Assembly: GCA_000310025.1 (NCBI GenBank)
Contig: FN649738.1
Span: 329,386-393,385, forward strand
Source: Ectocarpus siliculosus
Lineage: Eukaryota > Sar > Phaeophyceae > Ectocarpales > Ectocarpaceae
Direction of reading: 5' to 3'
DNA length: 64,000 bases
The position numbers were made by a program, and so were the translations under genes. The notes below the pieces were generated by a model that was not told the DNA's origin, did not search any database, and was given only the letters and a program-made list of their open reading frames with translations. Shown here one piece after another: positions 46,453-58,100 of this stretch. Within the stretch, counting starts at the first letter, position 1, and every line of letters begins with the position of its first letter.

Positions 46453-47436
46453 ATGCTTGTCGGCGAAGGGATACCGCAGACACGCCTGGCGATGGTCCTC
46501 CCAAATGCGGTTCAAGCACAGGAGGAGGCCGAAATTCCACGGACGCGAGTCCTGCAACCTCGCAGGGTACTCAGGTTGGAATGGACTTTCACTCATCGTG
46601 CAGCGCGGGTCAAGGCTGTCGACAAGGCTCCTGACTCTTCGGTGGATGATCCACGCGTGGGCAACGTGGACTTGAGGGATGTGCAATGGCCCGAAGGCGC
46701 CAAAGAAGTTGCCCTAATCGTATTCGACAAGGCGGTTGAAGGGGTGACGTGGCCGGTGGGTCTGGAGCGCTTATCATTCTATGCCCTCCGATCTGGGGGG
46801 CAGTCTAATTGCGTGCAAGATATTGGCTCTTTCAATCGTTCGCTTGTTGCGGCGAATTTTCCTTCGGGCCTGCGAGAGATCTTCCTTGGCGCCACTTTTG
46901 ACCAGCCCATCGAAGACGTCGTTTGGCCGCAAGGGCTTGAGAGACTGTCCCTCCCTGCCTGCGATCACCCTATTGACAACGTGAGGTGGCCGCCGGCATT
47001 GAAGTCCTTGGAGTTTACCCCGCCGTGGCAGATCCGCCTTCGGGAAGACCCAAACACGTGTTTGGACGAGCTTGGATCCTTTTGGGACCGTTTCAACTGC
47101 GCTTTCACTACTTTGCCGGCGAGCCTTGAGACTCTTTGGCTTGGTGACAAGTTCAATCATTCCCTTGAGGGCGTCAACTGGCCGAGTGGGCTCGTCACTT
47201 TGGGGCTTGGTTGCAGGTTTGAGGGGCTGAAACGCGGTGTTTCGTGGCCTTCCAATCTTCGAAACCTGTACTTGGTGAGAGAGGTCGATTGGGTCGAGCG
47301 CCCCCCCTCCGGCTGCAATGTTACTATCGCGAAGGAAGATGACCCGGATGATGACCCCGGTTACCTCTACGATTTCGTACCTGAGATGGATGAAATGGAC
47401 AGCTTCCGGGCCATGTACGAGGACATTTATATGTGA
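46453..47436 (+). CDS. FNIP-repeat protein, copy 1 (N-terminus eroded or spliced)
   Basis: From the first in-frame ATG at 46453 the frame gives 327 residues; it is open upstream to about 46348, and this upstream part also matches the intact paralogue (VVSGFVKD, SCLGLCNACREGVPVERM). The body is a run of about eight 22-residue FNIP-type repeats with the pattern FxxPIxxVxWPxGLxxLxLG, for example FDQPIEDVVWPQGLERLSL and NHSLEGVNWPSGLVTLGLG. FNIP repeats are LRR-like and known mainly from Dictyostelium and some giant viruses; they probably mediate protein binding. An acidic C-terminus follows (KEDDPDDDP). The ancestral start is destroyed by a stop, so this may be a shortened gene or an early pseudogene. 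A CAG at the boundary of the homologous region could instead be a 3' splice site. Confidence 0.72.
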   Translation: MLVGEGIPQTRLAMVLPNAVQAQEEAEIPRTRVLQPRRVLRLEWTFTHRAARVKAVDKAPDSSVDDPRVGNVDLRDVQWPEGAKEVALIVFDKAVEGVTWPVGLERLSFYALRSGGQSNCVQDIGSFNRSLVAANFPSGLREIFLGATFDQPIEDVVWPQGLERLSLPACDHPIDNVRWPPALKSLEFTPPWQIRLREDPNTCLDELGSFWDRFNCAFTTLPASLETLWLGDKFNHSLEGVNWPSGLVTLGLGCRFEGLKRGVSWPSNLRNLYLVREVDWVERPPSGCNVTIAKEDDPDDDPGYLYDFVPEMDEMDSFRAMYEDIYM

Positions 47437-47675
47437 CCGAGATACAGCGCACCTTTCATCTAGTGCTGAAAGTGGTGAAGGAGGGGGGGTTTCGTCGTAC
47501 TAGCAAAAGTCAGCAATTGTCTCGGAACAAGTTCATAGAAAGGTTTCTACGCACGAGCAAGGAGTTACTATACCTCACTGTTCGTCTAGCTCCGTCTTGG
47601 GTTGCGGTCCTCTAGCGCATTGTTCCATGATCAAGTGCCCATTGATGCTGTGGCAACACGCGGCGAGCATTGTCA
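47437..47675. other. 3' flank of FNIP copy 1
   Basis: Shares blocks with the region after the broken FNIP copy (53280-53480), such as GTGCTGAA(A/C)G(T/C)GGT, AGCAAGGAGTT and GTTCGTC, so the 3' flank was duplicated with the gene. Confidence 0.5.
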
Positions 47676-47918
47676 GTCGCCCCGGTAGTGTGTCCTCGAA
47701 AGCCTTGTAGTGGGGGGCGTCAGGGGTTCGAATCCCGGCGAAAGCGAGCTTTTCTTGCAAAGTGAGTTTTTCTCTCGCTTCCGTTCCTAGCCTGGGTGGA
47801 AAGCGCATGTATACAGTGGGAAGAAAGTGCTGAACTCTTCTCGTATAAGAATCGAACACAAAGCACCGTAGGAGAGTGGGTAGGGAACCTCAGGGAGGAG
47901 AACCCTCCTGTGTGACCA
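47676..47918 (+). mobile_element. tRNA-derived SINE-like repeat family B, long copy
   Basis: The head starts GTCGCCCCGGTAG, as in family A, and has an excellent B box (GGTTCGAATCC) at about 47728. It then reaches the same CAAAGTGAGT junction and T-rich stretch as family A. The body that follows differs from family A and matches 18131-18292. The acceptor stem does not fold as a tRNA. Confidence 0.68.
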
Positions 47919-47956
47919 TGGGTTGGAACAAGTGCGCGCAAGCGCTGTGAGCTATA

Positions 47957-48010
47957 GAAGCTGAAATCAAGCCATTAGACTGTGTAATCTAGGAGTTCAA
48001 TTTCGGCTTC
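47957..48010. repeat. Inverted repeat resembling 20079-20165
   Basis: GAAGCTGAAATCAAGCC faces GGAGTTCAATTTCGGCTTC across a short loop. Same arms and orientation as the structure next to the other SINE-like long copy, with a shorter loop. Confidence 0.5.
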
Positions 48011-48188
48011 TTTATTCTTTAGAGCGCTGATGTGAAGTGAAACCCCCCCCAAAATATATATTGACGCCTCTCGATCGGTCTCAGCTCTTCTTCTCTGGGC
48101 CCGTCATACAATATCACACATCAGGTCCTGCCGCGATTAGTTCCTCCGGTGTTGTAACCCTGACGTTAACGTCTGGGCTATTGTACAG

Positions 48189-49900
48189 TTAATTGACTTT
48201 TTCAGGCACCTGAAGACTTCTTCGTGCTTTGGTCTGGTCGGCACGGAGGTCGAAATGGTTGCCGTGGGAGAACACACAAAAGCGCAAACGGGCCCTAGAA
48301 ATTCGACCATGTAGACAGGGACGTGGCTGCTCTATGTAGGCCCGCATGATCGACTGTAGTAGTATCCGACGATCATATTGTAGACTAGAAGATCGATTGG
48401 GTGAAATGAAGTGCGTGATGTAAACTTCGTTGTGAAGCCCGTTCCAATCGAGGTGGTTTATCCATGAAATTGTGCGACCGATGGTCGATTCCCCCTCGTG
48501 CCTGCAAAGTGAGGGCCTCTTTTCCAAACTTTCGCAGCTCCCGCATATCATTCATGGAACCTATTCGAGGTAGACTACGCCTTGTCTATCGTACCACAGC
48601 GATCCACACATCCATGACGTCGAAACAAAAGCGTCAGGATTTCCTTTATGAACGCAGGCCCGGTGTGCGTGGTGAGCACACAGCACCGCAACATCACGAA
48701 AGGTGAAAGAGTTCAAGTTGGTCGAAACTTTGCCCCCTTGTTATCCTCTTGGATGTACACGGCGGCTTCTTCTCCAGTCGGAAATCCGTGGTAGAGGATA
48801 CTGTTCAAACGGTTGTGAAATCCTCATGCAGGATTGGGAGAGTCTCCCCGCGGCGTGATAGTCAGTGTTTTGTCTGCCGCGGCGTCGCTGTTCGGCGGCG
48901 ATGGCCAATGTTTTCATAAACAGCAGTTATGGATTCTAATACATTGACAGACGTGAGACGCTCGTGCTCTCTTCATCATGCATGTCAGTCCCACGCTCGA
49001 GTTTGCCGGGACGCTACTGTCCTGATCGCTGTGATTCATTCTGGCTGTGAGAGTCACTCTGGCTGCGAGTTACTTGTTAACAGGGATCATGCTGGTACAG
49101 CTGCTCGCGTTTGGCATCATTTTGCACGGTTGGCGAGTCCAATCGGGCAACGGAACATGCAGCAGCGTCCTCCCATCGATAGGCGGAACATACAGCAGCG
49201 TCCTTCCATCGATAGGCGGAAGACACTGGCGGATACTGAGACAATGACTTTAGCAATTGAACAGAAGCGGGCTGAAATTTGTGCCGCCTGCTTCACAGTG
49301 TTGGCTTTCCCCTGGCGCCAGTTGATATTTGATACTATGCGGGCAAAAAAGTGATGTCAAAATTGATCTTTTCATATGTGATAGGACGTGTTGGGTATAC
49401 TCACATCTGTGATCTCTTGCGTTTGCGGATGACGGGCAAGGACGTCTTCGTAAGTGATAAGCCGTGTGTCAGGGTGTGAAATCGTTCCCGAAACTAATGT
49501 TTCAGCATCGACTTTCATTTGTTGTGTTCTTCGTTAGCCTCGATCGACCACCTAGGTACTTCCCTATTTGATCGTACCGGCTTTTACATAGCAATTGCAA
49601 GGCATATGGGGGGCGGGTGGTGTTTGTTGCCTGTGGCGTTACCTCCATCGGATCCCCTTCACATACTCCGCTTAACCTTCCACAACTCGCTTGCTCTCTA
49701 GTTACCGTTGCCGTTGTGAAGCGGGCTGCCAATTCTTGTGTTAAATCACATTCGACTATTTTGTTCCCTACCGTTTCCACCGTTTCTGCCCCCGCATCCC
49801 CGGTGTTTGCCATCGGGGTTGAGTTTTCGTCGCTTGGCAACGATGTTGTAAAACAAGACGATCACTTCGTGAGCTCGGAACCAGGTTTCCGTTTTTTTTT
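48189..49900. repeat. Duplicated FNIP-flanking block, copy 1
   Basis: No gene recognised. Order and content match 55140-56640 in many blocks: GATTGGGTGAAATGAA, GAAGCCCGTTCCAATC, CTCATGCAGGATT, GACGTGAGACGCT, CACGCTCGAGTTTG and GTGTGAAATCG. Identity is patchy, so this is an old segmental duplication. The block includes a 27-bp tandem duplication at about 49157-49212 (CAGCAGCGTCC...ATCGATAGGCGGAA). Confidence 0.7.
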
Positions 49901-50297
49901 GCCTTTGGTGTTCTTTTTGCGGTAGTCATAATGGTGGTCGAGTAGATTATGTTGTGAGGGGTCGAGAACCCTCACTCCGGGCTAAGGGGATGATCTCACC
50001 ACGTTGTGTTAAATTGGTCAAGCAATCTCAAGGCAGATACACAGTGCTCATAAGTGTATCTGAAAGCGGAAGCACCAGAAATATATTTAGTCATTTCCAG
50101 CTATCATCCGTATGCAAGGAAGTAAGCACAAGATGCCGAACACGCTTAGCACGATGTAGCGCACCCTTCATGCGACTCGCCGATTACCTCACGCTGCTTC
50201 GCGCTTGGTGATGTGAGAGCCTGGTCTGGTGAGAACCTAGCATGCTCCGTCCAGGCTCAATGGTCTAACGACCACGGCATGCACGACACCCCCCCCC
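49885..50297 (+). repeat. Poly(C)-tailed dispersed repeat, copy 3
   Basis: The core starts at 49930 and ends in about nine C at 50297. An 18-bp stretch present in the other two copies is missing near 50255, and overall divergence is higher, so it is the oldest of the three. The T-rich stretch before it (GGTTTCCG, TTTTTTTTGCCTTTGGTGTT, GCGGTAGTC) matches that before copy 1. Confidence 0.85.
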
Positions 50298-51282
50298 GTG
50301 CCCGCCGTTTCTTCCACCCTGAGAGAGGCACTCGAGCATACAACGGGACACGGAGACCGTCCCGCGCTTCATTACGAAAGCCCATGAAACCTTTCCTCGA
50401 TCCCCAGACTATGTACATCACTTCGTTTCAGGTTGGGGGTTCCGTCTGATCCATGATGTCATGGTCCTAGAAGCTGCCCTAGCCTTCGTTCATACCACTG
50501 TAGTATCGAAACCTTCAGATACCCACCTTCTTCATTGTTCCTGCAGAGCGCATTCTCCGGCCTGGTTGGGGCCCTGGGGGAACAGGTTCGTGAACCCGGC
50601 GACAGGTCCGTAGGGCACGTGAAAGATACTGCCTGCATTTCAAATCAGGCACCATTAGCCAGCGTTTTAATACCCGCCCTCCTACTCTTGAATACAAGTG
50701 ATGTTGGGAATGCCAAGCTCTTCCATGTTTAGTCGTGTACACCCCCGACACTGCAGCATCGTGGTGCCCTGCAAGGCCAAGGCTTGACCAGCCGAGGGCA
50801 AGCCTTAAGCCCAAAGGAAACAAAAACAGAGGGTGGACCTACCTTTGAACGATGACGTGGAATCCATGGCCATACCCGCCAACTGCCAACAAATGATGGA
50901 TGCAGAAGAACATGCTCTCTACGCCCAAACCGATCACCAATTTGTGCCATAAACCATTGTGCTGACTGGACAAGATGAAGATTCTAATCTAGATCAGAAC
51001 GCTTGACGGCCATATGTTCCGTTGTTACACGTTTCCGCGATGGCTGCTTCAAAAATAAACCCAGCAAGTACGGCAACGCAGGTTTCGTACTTTCTGTTGC
51101 ATTCGAGCATGGCACAGAAGGCTCCAGTATTGCATCGAAATCAAGCCAAGAGCAAACCTACCAATGACGAAACTTCTTGCTCAGACTGAAAGGCCTTACT
51201 ACCAACACGTCTCGCGTGACAAATCATTGCTAGTTGCTGACACGACGGCCATTCAACCGCCTTTTCCACATTTACGCCTATA
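50298..51282. repeat. FNIP-flanking block, further copy
   Basis: Blocks near 50400-50600 (ACTATGTACATCACTTCGTTT, ATGGTCCT, GCAGAGCGCATTCTCCGGCC) match 57940-58130, just 3' of the intact minus-strand FNIP gene. No gene recognised. Confidence 0.55.
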
Positions 51283-51920
51283 CAGTTGGCGCCCGCAGTT
51301 AAGAAACGCTTATTTCAGGTCCAGCCTCGAATTCCTATTGTGGACTATAAACTCAGCGTATGTGGTTCAGTTTCTTATATATGTTATTTTTTAGAAGGTG
51401 CTTCTTGATGTCCCCGAGCTGGCTCGTCGACAGCTCTTTCTTGTTGATCTCTGAGGGTTACCAGCTTGGTCAAGCCCTCACGAGAGCTGGCGGAGAGCAC
51501 CATCAAAGCCGTGTACAGCAGACAGCATGTCGTGGTTCGCAGCCTGTCCGGTGTGCTGTGCCAAAGCTTTAGCGCCAGCAGAGAGCGTGGCAGAGCCCGC
51601 AGGGGGCCGGAGGGGGCGCCGCAAAAAAAACACTTCCCCCTCGTCGTACAACTAATAATAATGCACTATGGGAGGGGGGGGTAGGGGGAGAGGGGGAAAG
51701 AGCGAGAGAGCTGTGGGGTTTGTTTCTTATTCGACACACTCCCCCGTAAACCCTCGTTTCTTATGTAGTAGGGCAGCGGTCGCCGCTGTGTTTCTTATTG
51801 AGACATTTCTTGTTGTGTGACCCAGATTGAGCTATGTTCTTAACCCTATTTTCTTGTTTTTCGTGAAAAAGTGAGCCTCAATTTCTTAACAAAATATTTC
51901 TTAACTGCGGGCGCCAACTG
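51283..51920. mobile_element. MITE-like DNA element with perfect terminal inverted repeats
   Basis: The left end CAGTTGGCGCCCGCAGTTAA and the inverse at the right end match for at least 23 bp and are flanked by TA on both sides (51281-51282 and 51921-51922). The 638-bp interior lacks a transposase, but TTTCTTA motifs recur at both ends, in the manner of the TTTAAGAGA motifs in the pogo-type element at 11801. The ends CAG...CTG and the TA duplication suggest a non-autonomous pogo/Tigger relative; no parent element is in the window. Confidence 0.88.
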
Positions 51921-52151
51921 TAGACAAGGCACGCTCGTGCTCTCAATATTTCGTAGTCCTCCTGCTGGTCGTAGACCTCGAGTTAGTCCATATTCCCGTC
52001 ACCCAAAAAGCCCATACAGATGGGAAAAATCGTCCAAATACTCCAGGTCATGGAACAATCATGTTCATTATCAACACCCCAAACAGCGCTCTCAGTGTAG
52101 AAATCCATCACGACGTTCACCCTGCAACCAGGGGGAACTCTGCTCAATCTA

Positions 52152-53270
52152 TATCGTCTACCCAGCAGTTTTCAAAGATTCGAGGGCCACGAAACACTGT
52201 CGAGCCCTGTAAAAGTAGAACCAAGCCCCAAAGTGACAAGCCCACTCGGCCACTTAACGCCTTCAAGCGGCTGACAGAAGCTGTCGCCAAGCCAAAGAGT
52301 CTCAAGACTCGCCCGCAAAGTAGTGAAGGGAGAGTCGGAGACACCGACAAGATCAAGCTCGCGTAAACGCGTGCTCGGGATTTCCAGAAGGCGAATCCCC
52401 GACGGTGTTGAAAATTCCAAGGATTTCAGCGCCGGCGGCTACCTCACGTTGTCAATAGGCTGATTGCAGCCGCAGAGAGGCAGTCTCTCAGGTCTGTGCG
52501 GCCACACGATGTCTTCAATGGGCTGGTCAAAAGCTTGTCCAAGAAAGATCGCCCGCAGGCCTAAGGAAAATTCGCTCCAACAAGCGAACGATTGAAAGGG
52601 CCTCAACACGTGCAGTCAGAAGGCCCGAAGGAAAGTCGGAGCGCGCAGAATGAAAGGCGTTCCAAACCCACCGCCCTTCAACCGCCTCGTGGAACAGCAG
52701 CAGGTGAATCTCTTTGATGCCCTCAGGCCATTGCACCTCGCTCAAGCCCACGTTACCCACGCTTGGAGCACCCGCCGACGAGTCAGGAGCCTTGTCGGTG
52801 ACCTTGACCCCCGCTATGTACGCGTTGAGTGAAAGTCCACTCCAACCTGGGTACCTTGCGAGGTTGCAGGACTCTCGATGGTGGGATTTCCGCCTCCTGC
52901 TGTCCTTGAACCACATTTGGGAGGACTATCCCCCTTCACTACCTTGCCGGCGAGCCTCGAGACTCTTTGGCTTGGCAATGTGTTCCGCCAGTCCCTTGAA
53001 GGCGTTATCTGGCCGAGTGGGCTTGCCACCTTGGGACTTGGTTGTTTTTTTACGGGGCTGAATCGCAGTGTTTCGTGGCCCCCGAATCTTCGAAACCTGT
53101 ACTTGGTGAGAGAGATTGATCGGGTTGAGGACCCCCCCTCCGGCTGCAAGGTTACTATCGCGAAGGATGGCACCACGGACCGCCAGTCCTTCGGGCTCGG
53201 TTATTATGAGAGCCAGTCCTTCGGGCTCGGTGATTATGACATGCACGATGGTAGATGGAATGACTACTAA
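52152..53270 (-). pseudogene. Broken FNIP-repeat gene with an inverted segment
   Basis: On the minus strand, 52930 down to about 52172 carries a degraded FNIP gene: SHHRESCNLARYPGWSGL, VGLSEVQWPEGIKEIHLLLF, then after frame changes SLETLWLGDSFCQPLEGVKW and FTGLDSVSWPSNL, where homology stops. Immediately beside it, 52935-53270 on the plus strand carries the C-terminal part of an FNIP gene (SLETLWLGNVFRQSLEGVIW to a stop at 53270) with a duplicated SFGLG motif. The two halves meet head to head near 52930, so part of one copy was inverted or a second copy was inserted in reverse. Neither half is a complete gene. Parts of the middle repeats are missing on the minus-strand half. Confidence 0.82.
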
Positions 53271-55139
53271 GTCGATTTCTAGGGCTAGTTTGGAAGGTGA
53301 CCGAAACTTTGCGTGCTTTCGTCTAGTGCTGAACGCGGTAAAGTAGGTGGAATTGTGTTGGTAGTTCAGCATGGTATTACAAGCGAAACGTGCTGGTCGG
53401 AGGTTTTTTCAGTGTGAGCAAGGAGTTTCGTCACAGTTCGGTTTGTTCGTCGTGGATTGCGGTCCCGCATTGTTACATATTTGAATGCATAACTATGTAT
53501 GCTGATGCCATACGTTTCGAGCTCATTTCCATCGCCGCCGTCAGATCGGCAAAAAATAATTCCTTTCTCTGTGCGTGTTACGTTGTTATATAACCCTACC
53601 GTTAACGTCTGGGCTCTCGCGCTCAGTCCGCTTGCTAGATAGATTTACGCAGCTCCGGTTCCGGCGGACGGGATGCCGTCCCCTCCGTCCCGGGGCTCCG
53701 TTCTGGTGTTAAGCTATTGCTCCAATACTCACAGCTCAAATTTCGTACGTAGGGAAATATTCCTGGCGGTGTCCCCACCGATTGCCGTATTCACTCCATA
53801 TGCTCCCCTCTCCCGCTACGTAAAACCGAAAACCTCTACAAATTTTGAGAGGAAGCATACGAGCTTGAACATCCCTTTCGATTAACACTGTGCCCCTCAT
53901 GGGTTTCGATTTTCGATGTTGTAGCGCGAGATCGAGGTGCTGATGAAGCCAGTTCACCAGTTCTTCTCCTACGCCATAAACACGTACTGTTGGAGTTTTT
54001 GATCTACGGCTCAAATTATTTTTACGGCGATTCCCTCGATATTTATGTAACCGCCTCAAACTTCGTTGATCCATATCCCTCACTCAGGTTGTTTCGTTTT
54101 GTGTGCGAACACCCATTCCCTTCCATACTACAGGACGGCGCTATATTTATTTATGAGCAGTCTGGCGTAGCCACAAGCCCAGAACATCGATGGAACTGCT
54201 CACGTTTGAAGAAGCCCGACAGTGCTTCACCGATAGCGTGTTGATTCCCCACCCTACACTGGTTCCGCGCCGAACAACGTGTCCTGTTATCTATGGCACA
54301 ACTGAACAACGCAGATTGAGCGTGTGTGTTTGTGGCATGGTTCTGGACCTACGTAAGTCGTCACCACAACTTTCGGAATACACTTGACGCATCAGCCGGG
54401 GGCGCACGGGAGAAAGGTCGCACAGAGGGTTTGTACGGAAGCTTATTTTCTCTGCACTTTCCCTCCGCGCTGCGTGCCACACATTACAGAAGGATTCAGC
54501 GGTTGGAAGTCGAATATGCTGCGAACGCCAAAGGTGAACGGAGAGTAGTGAAAACGAAGCCTGCCCACTAATGAGTTCTGAGTCAAGATTAAATGAGGGC
54601 TTGTCGACTGTGCGGTACTTGCGGCAATCGAAACAAGCAAAAAATAAATTCGCTTCGAAGTACATGTATTCTACCTCGTATGTTTGAAGTGTTCTTCATT
54701 TTCATTTCGTTGGTGACGCCTCTGGAGAAGAGGAAACCACAGAAGTGCGTAGCAAGAAATTTATTTCGTCGTGCGCCCCTACGAACACATGACGCTGTCA
54801 AATTGTGTGACGATATACTCCTGAAAGCAAAACCCAGATTGTTTGACGCGCATAGATTCGAACACACGCTCCAGACATCAGGAGTTGCAAGGGTTCGAGG
54901 TGGATCACCCAGTCACTCTCTCCCGCCATGATGTGACTCCCCGTGGTAAATCGAAAGAACAGCTGTTGTACACCAACACATGGGAAAAAAATCTACGGTG
55001 AAGCCAATGTGATTTGATGGGTTTTCGGTGTTTCACGGCAAAATGGGAATGCCCCTGACGCATGAATGATTAATGTATCCATCTCTACGAACAATGACAC
55101 CGCAAAAATCATTCCTGACAGAGTAAATTAGTCGCTGGT
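53271..55139. other. No gene recognised
   Basis: The first 200 bp match the 3' flank of FNIP copy 1. Beyond that, open frames are at most 124 codons with no recognised domain. Confidence 0.4.
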
Positions 55140-58100
55140 CAGTCTTCTCGGAGAGCCTGTGATCTCGAGTGCGTTCGCCTTATGGGGAACGTGTCTGCTC
55201 GTTGTTTGGTCCGCAGGTCGACTGCAGCACTCGCATATGTATGGACTATGAAATTGATTGGGTGAAATGAACTAACCGCCTGCCGTGAAACTACACGTGG
55301 AAGCCCGTTCCAATCTAGGTGTGAATTTTCGATGCCGTTGTGCAGCCCATGGTGGACACGCCGTCGTCCTGCCTGCGGTGAAGAACCTTTTCGTCAGCTT
55401 TTTCCCATGTTCCATTTGTCGCCATCTTCGAAAACGATACGCGTGAGGTTTCAACTACAGCTTGTTCTTCGAATTCACACATCATGATGTAGTCACAAGC
55501 GCGCCAGGACTTTCCCTGACATGAATGTCTTCCCCCTGTGAGTATCTGCAGCGGACATACAAGACCGCAATAACACAGGAGGGGTTACATAGTTCGCGTT
55601 ATCTGCAGTCGAATCTCCATGATAAATGTTTTTGTTCGAACGGTGATAAAACCCTCATGCAGGATTCGGAGGGTTGCATGTAGATAATAGTGTAGGATAT
55701 TGTTTTTTGCCTGCCGAGACGGTGGTGTTTGGCGGGGATGATTCACGTTTTCAGCAACATCACGTTCAGATTCACAATCATTAGCAGACGTGAGACGCTT
55801 CGTGTTGTGATGTATTTATCACGTTCATGTCACTTACTACACGCTCGAGTTTGGCGGGTGGCTACAGGGCTGATCGCCGCGATTCACTCCGACTGTGTGA
55901 GTCACTTATTGACAAAGGTTAATTCTGGTCAGCAACTTACTTTTGTTTTTCTTCCTCGACGATAAGACAATTACACAGCAGCGCCCGCGCATCGATATGC
56001 GAAAGAATCTGACGGATATGGAGATGACTGATTTCGTTAATTGAACAAGACATGTTTGAAATGTGTGCCAAAATTGTACTACTAACCCTAACCCTACATT
56101 CACATTTTTTTCTTTCCTCGCACCATCTGATACTTTTGATGCGGCTGTGCGGGAAAATACCCAACGACGAAATTTTTCAATCACTCCCATCGATAGGACT
56201 CGTCAGGTGGAGGCAATCTCTCTTTTGTGTAGGGCTGGCATGCAAGAACATCCAGAGCTGGCAAGCATTTCTTCAGGTGTGAAATCGCTCCTGGAACCAA
56301 TGTTCCACCAACGTTCATATCCTGTTTCACTTGTCAACCCTCCGTCAACCATGCCGCAAACCCTACATATTTCCTGTTTTCACATGGCAGCTGCAAGGCA
56401 TGGATGGGGGGGAGGAGGGTTTTGGGTATTGATTCCCTATGACATTGGCTCCATTTTGCTTCACATCCTCTGCTTCACTTTGCACAGCTCCCTCGCTCTG
56501 GTCACCCTACGTTCCCATACACATAAAAGGTTTTGTTGCCGAAGGCAATCAATTCTTCTGTCGAATTCGGTGTGTGCGGACGGGTCTTAGATTTTGGTCT
56601 CGGAAGTCGGTAACAGTTGGAAATCAAGCCTGAATCTGGTTTCGAAGGAACTGCTTGCGAAGATGGCATCTCTCTTCTCTTTGTTTGGAAGTTTTTCAAG
56701 AAGTCAAATATTGTGATGTCACGCACGTGGCCGTTTGCCCTGTATATTTCTGCTCACAACACGTTCAGACATACACCGAGGAGCTCCCGTGCTCCCGTGC
56801 AGCACCGGCGGACTACTTTACGATGCCGAACCTCCTTCCATTGTAGAAGCAAAACCATCGAACTGGAGACCTCTATGTACTGCACGCTTTCGTTGTCTAG
56901 CTGTGCGTGAGAATAATACGAAGTACGAAAGAGGGACTACACGGCTATACATCTATCGCTGGCATGTGGCTCCTGCTGTCACACTTTATTGGGCACCGCA
57001 TCACATTCTCACTCACACCACCGCGGAAGCTTTTGGGTGCGCCCTTCCTCTGAGCTGTTTGCTTTCATCTCTGTTTGCCGGGTAGGCTGACCCTCAGGTA
57101 GCGTGCTGCGCAACGCGTGACCAATTCCCCTTCCGAGTGGCGTGTGTTGTCTGTCGTGTAAAAAAACGTCTAGGCGTGTCCTAACCATTCCACATGTTCA
57201 AGAATCAGACATGAAACAATGGTCTAACCATTGGAGGCGGAAAGACAAAGGCGTGGTACAGGAAGGAAGTAGTTGACGAGCGCACAGAGTTCACTGCTAC
57301 GTACCAGTTAGAGCAGGAGGTGCCCCTCGTGGAACCCGCACCCTCTACTGTAGAGTGCTCTGGAAGGCCTGCATTCTAAGTTGCGGTCAACCATGAGTTA
57401 AGTTAGGACACGCCCTATCCTCTTCCATGCTGTGAATTCCGAGTTCCCTGCTCCATTATTGGTCCAGAGGGTAAAGACGCGCCCGGTTAATGTCAACACA
57501 TATGCCCCGTTGTGTGGGGACGACATGCAAGAACGTCTTCGGAGCTTCCAAGCCGTTCCTTCAGGTATGGCATAGTTCCTGGAAGCATTCAATGTGTGAG
57601 ACACGACTTCATACTTGCTTAATTCATTCGTCAACCATGCCACGAACCCTAGTTTCGGTTTCCATACGTGGCAATTGCAAAGCGTGTGGGGGGTGGAGAG
57701 CATCGCCTCCAATACATTCCCTTTCACATTTTCCACTTCACTTTCCACGGCTCCCTCGCTCTTCTGATTCACTTCCCCATCATCACCGTTTCCGTTGCAA
57801 AGCGGGCAATCAACTCCTTCTAGTCACAAGTATCCCTCCGACGCCCGCCGTGTCACCTTGAGAAAAGTAATATCGAGCAAACGCACGGAGTTTCCCCCAT
57901 TCGTTGCCAAAGTCCATGAAGATGTACCTCCATATCCAGACTACATCACTTCGTTTTACAGTAGTTATTTCATTCCGTCCGATCCATGCTTTCATGGTCC
58001 TCGACGCTGCCTCGGTATTCATTCATACTACACGTCTCCAGATGTTGTCATCTACGACGACTATCAGAACGTTCATTAGGGCCCCACTCGTTCGCTTCTC

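Noticed and set aside
47676-47745. tRNA gene on the plus strand
   Set aside because: Good B box but no acceptor stem; it continues into a repeat body shared with another locus.
56084-56096. Telomeric repeat (CCCTAA)
   Set aside because: Only two units, so chance or a trivial interstitial trace.
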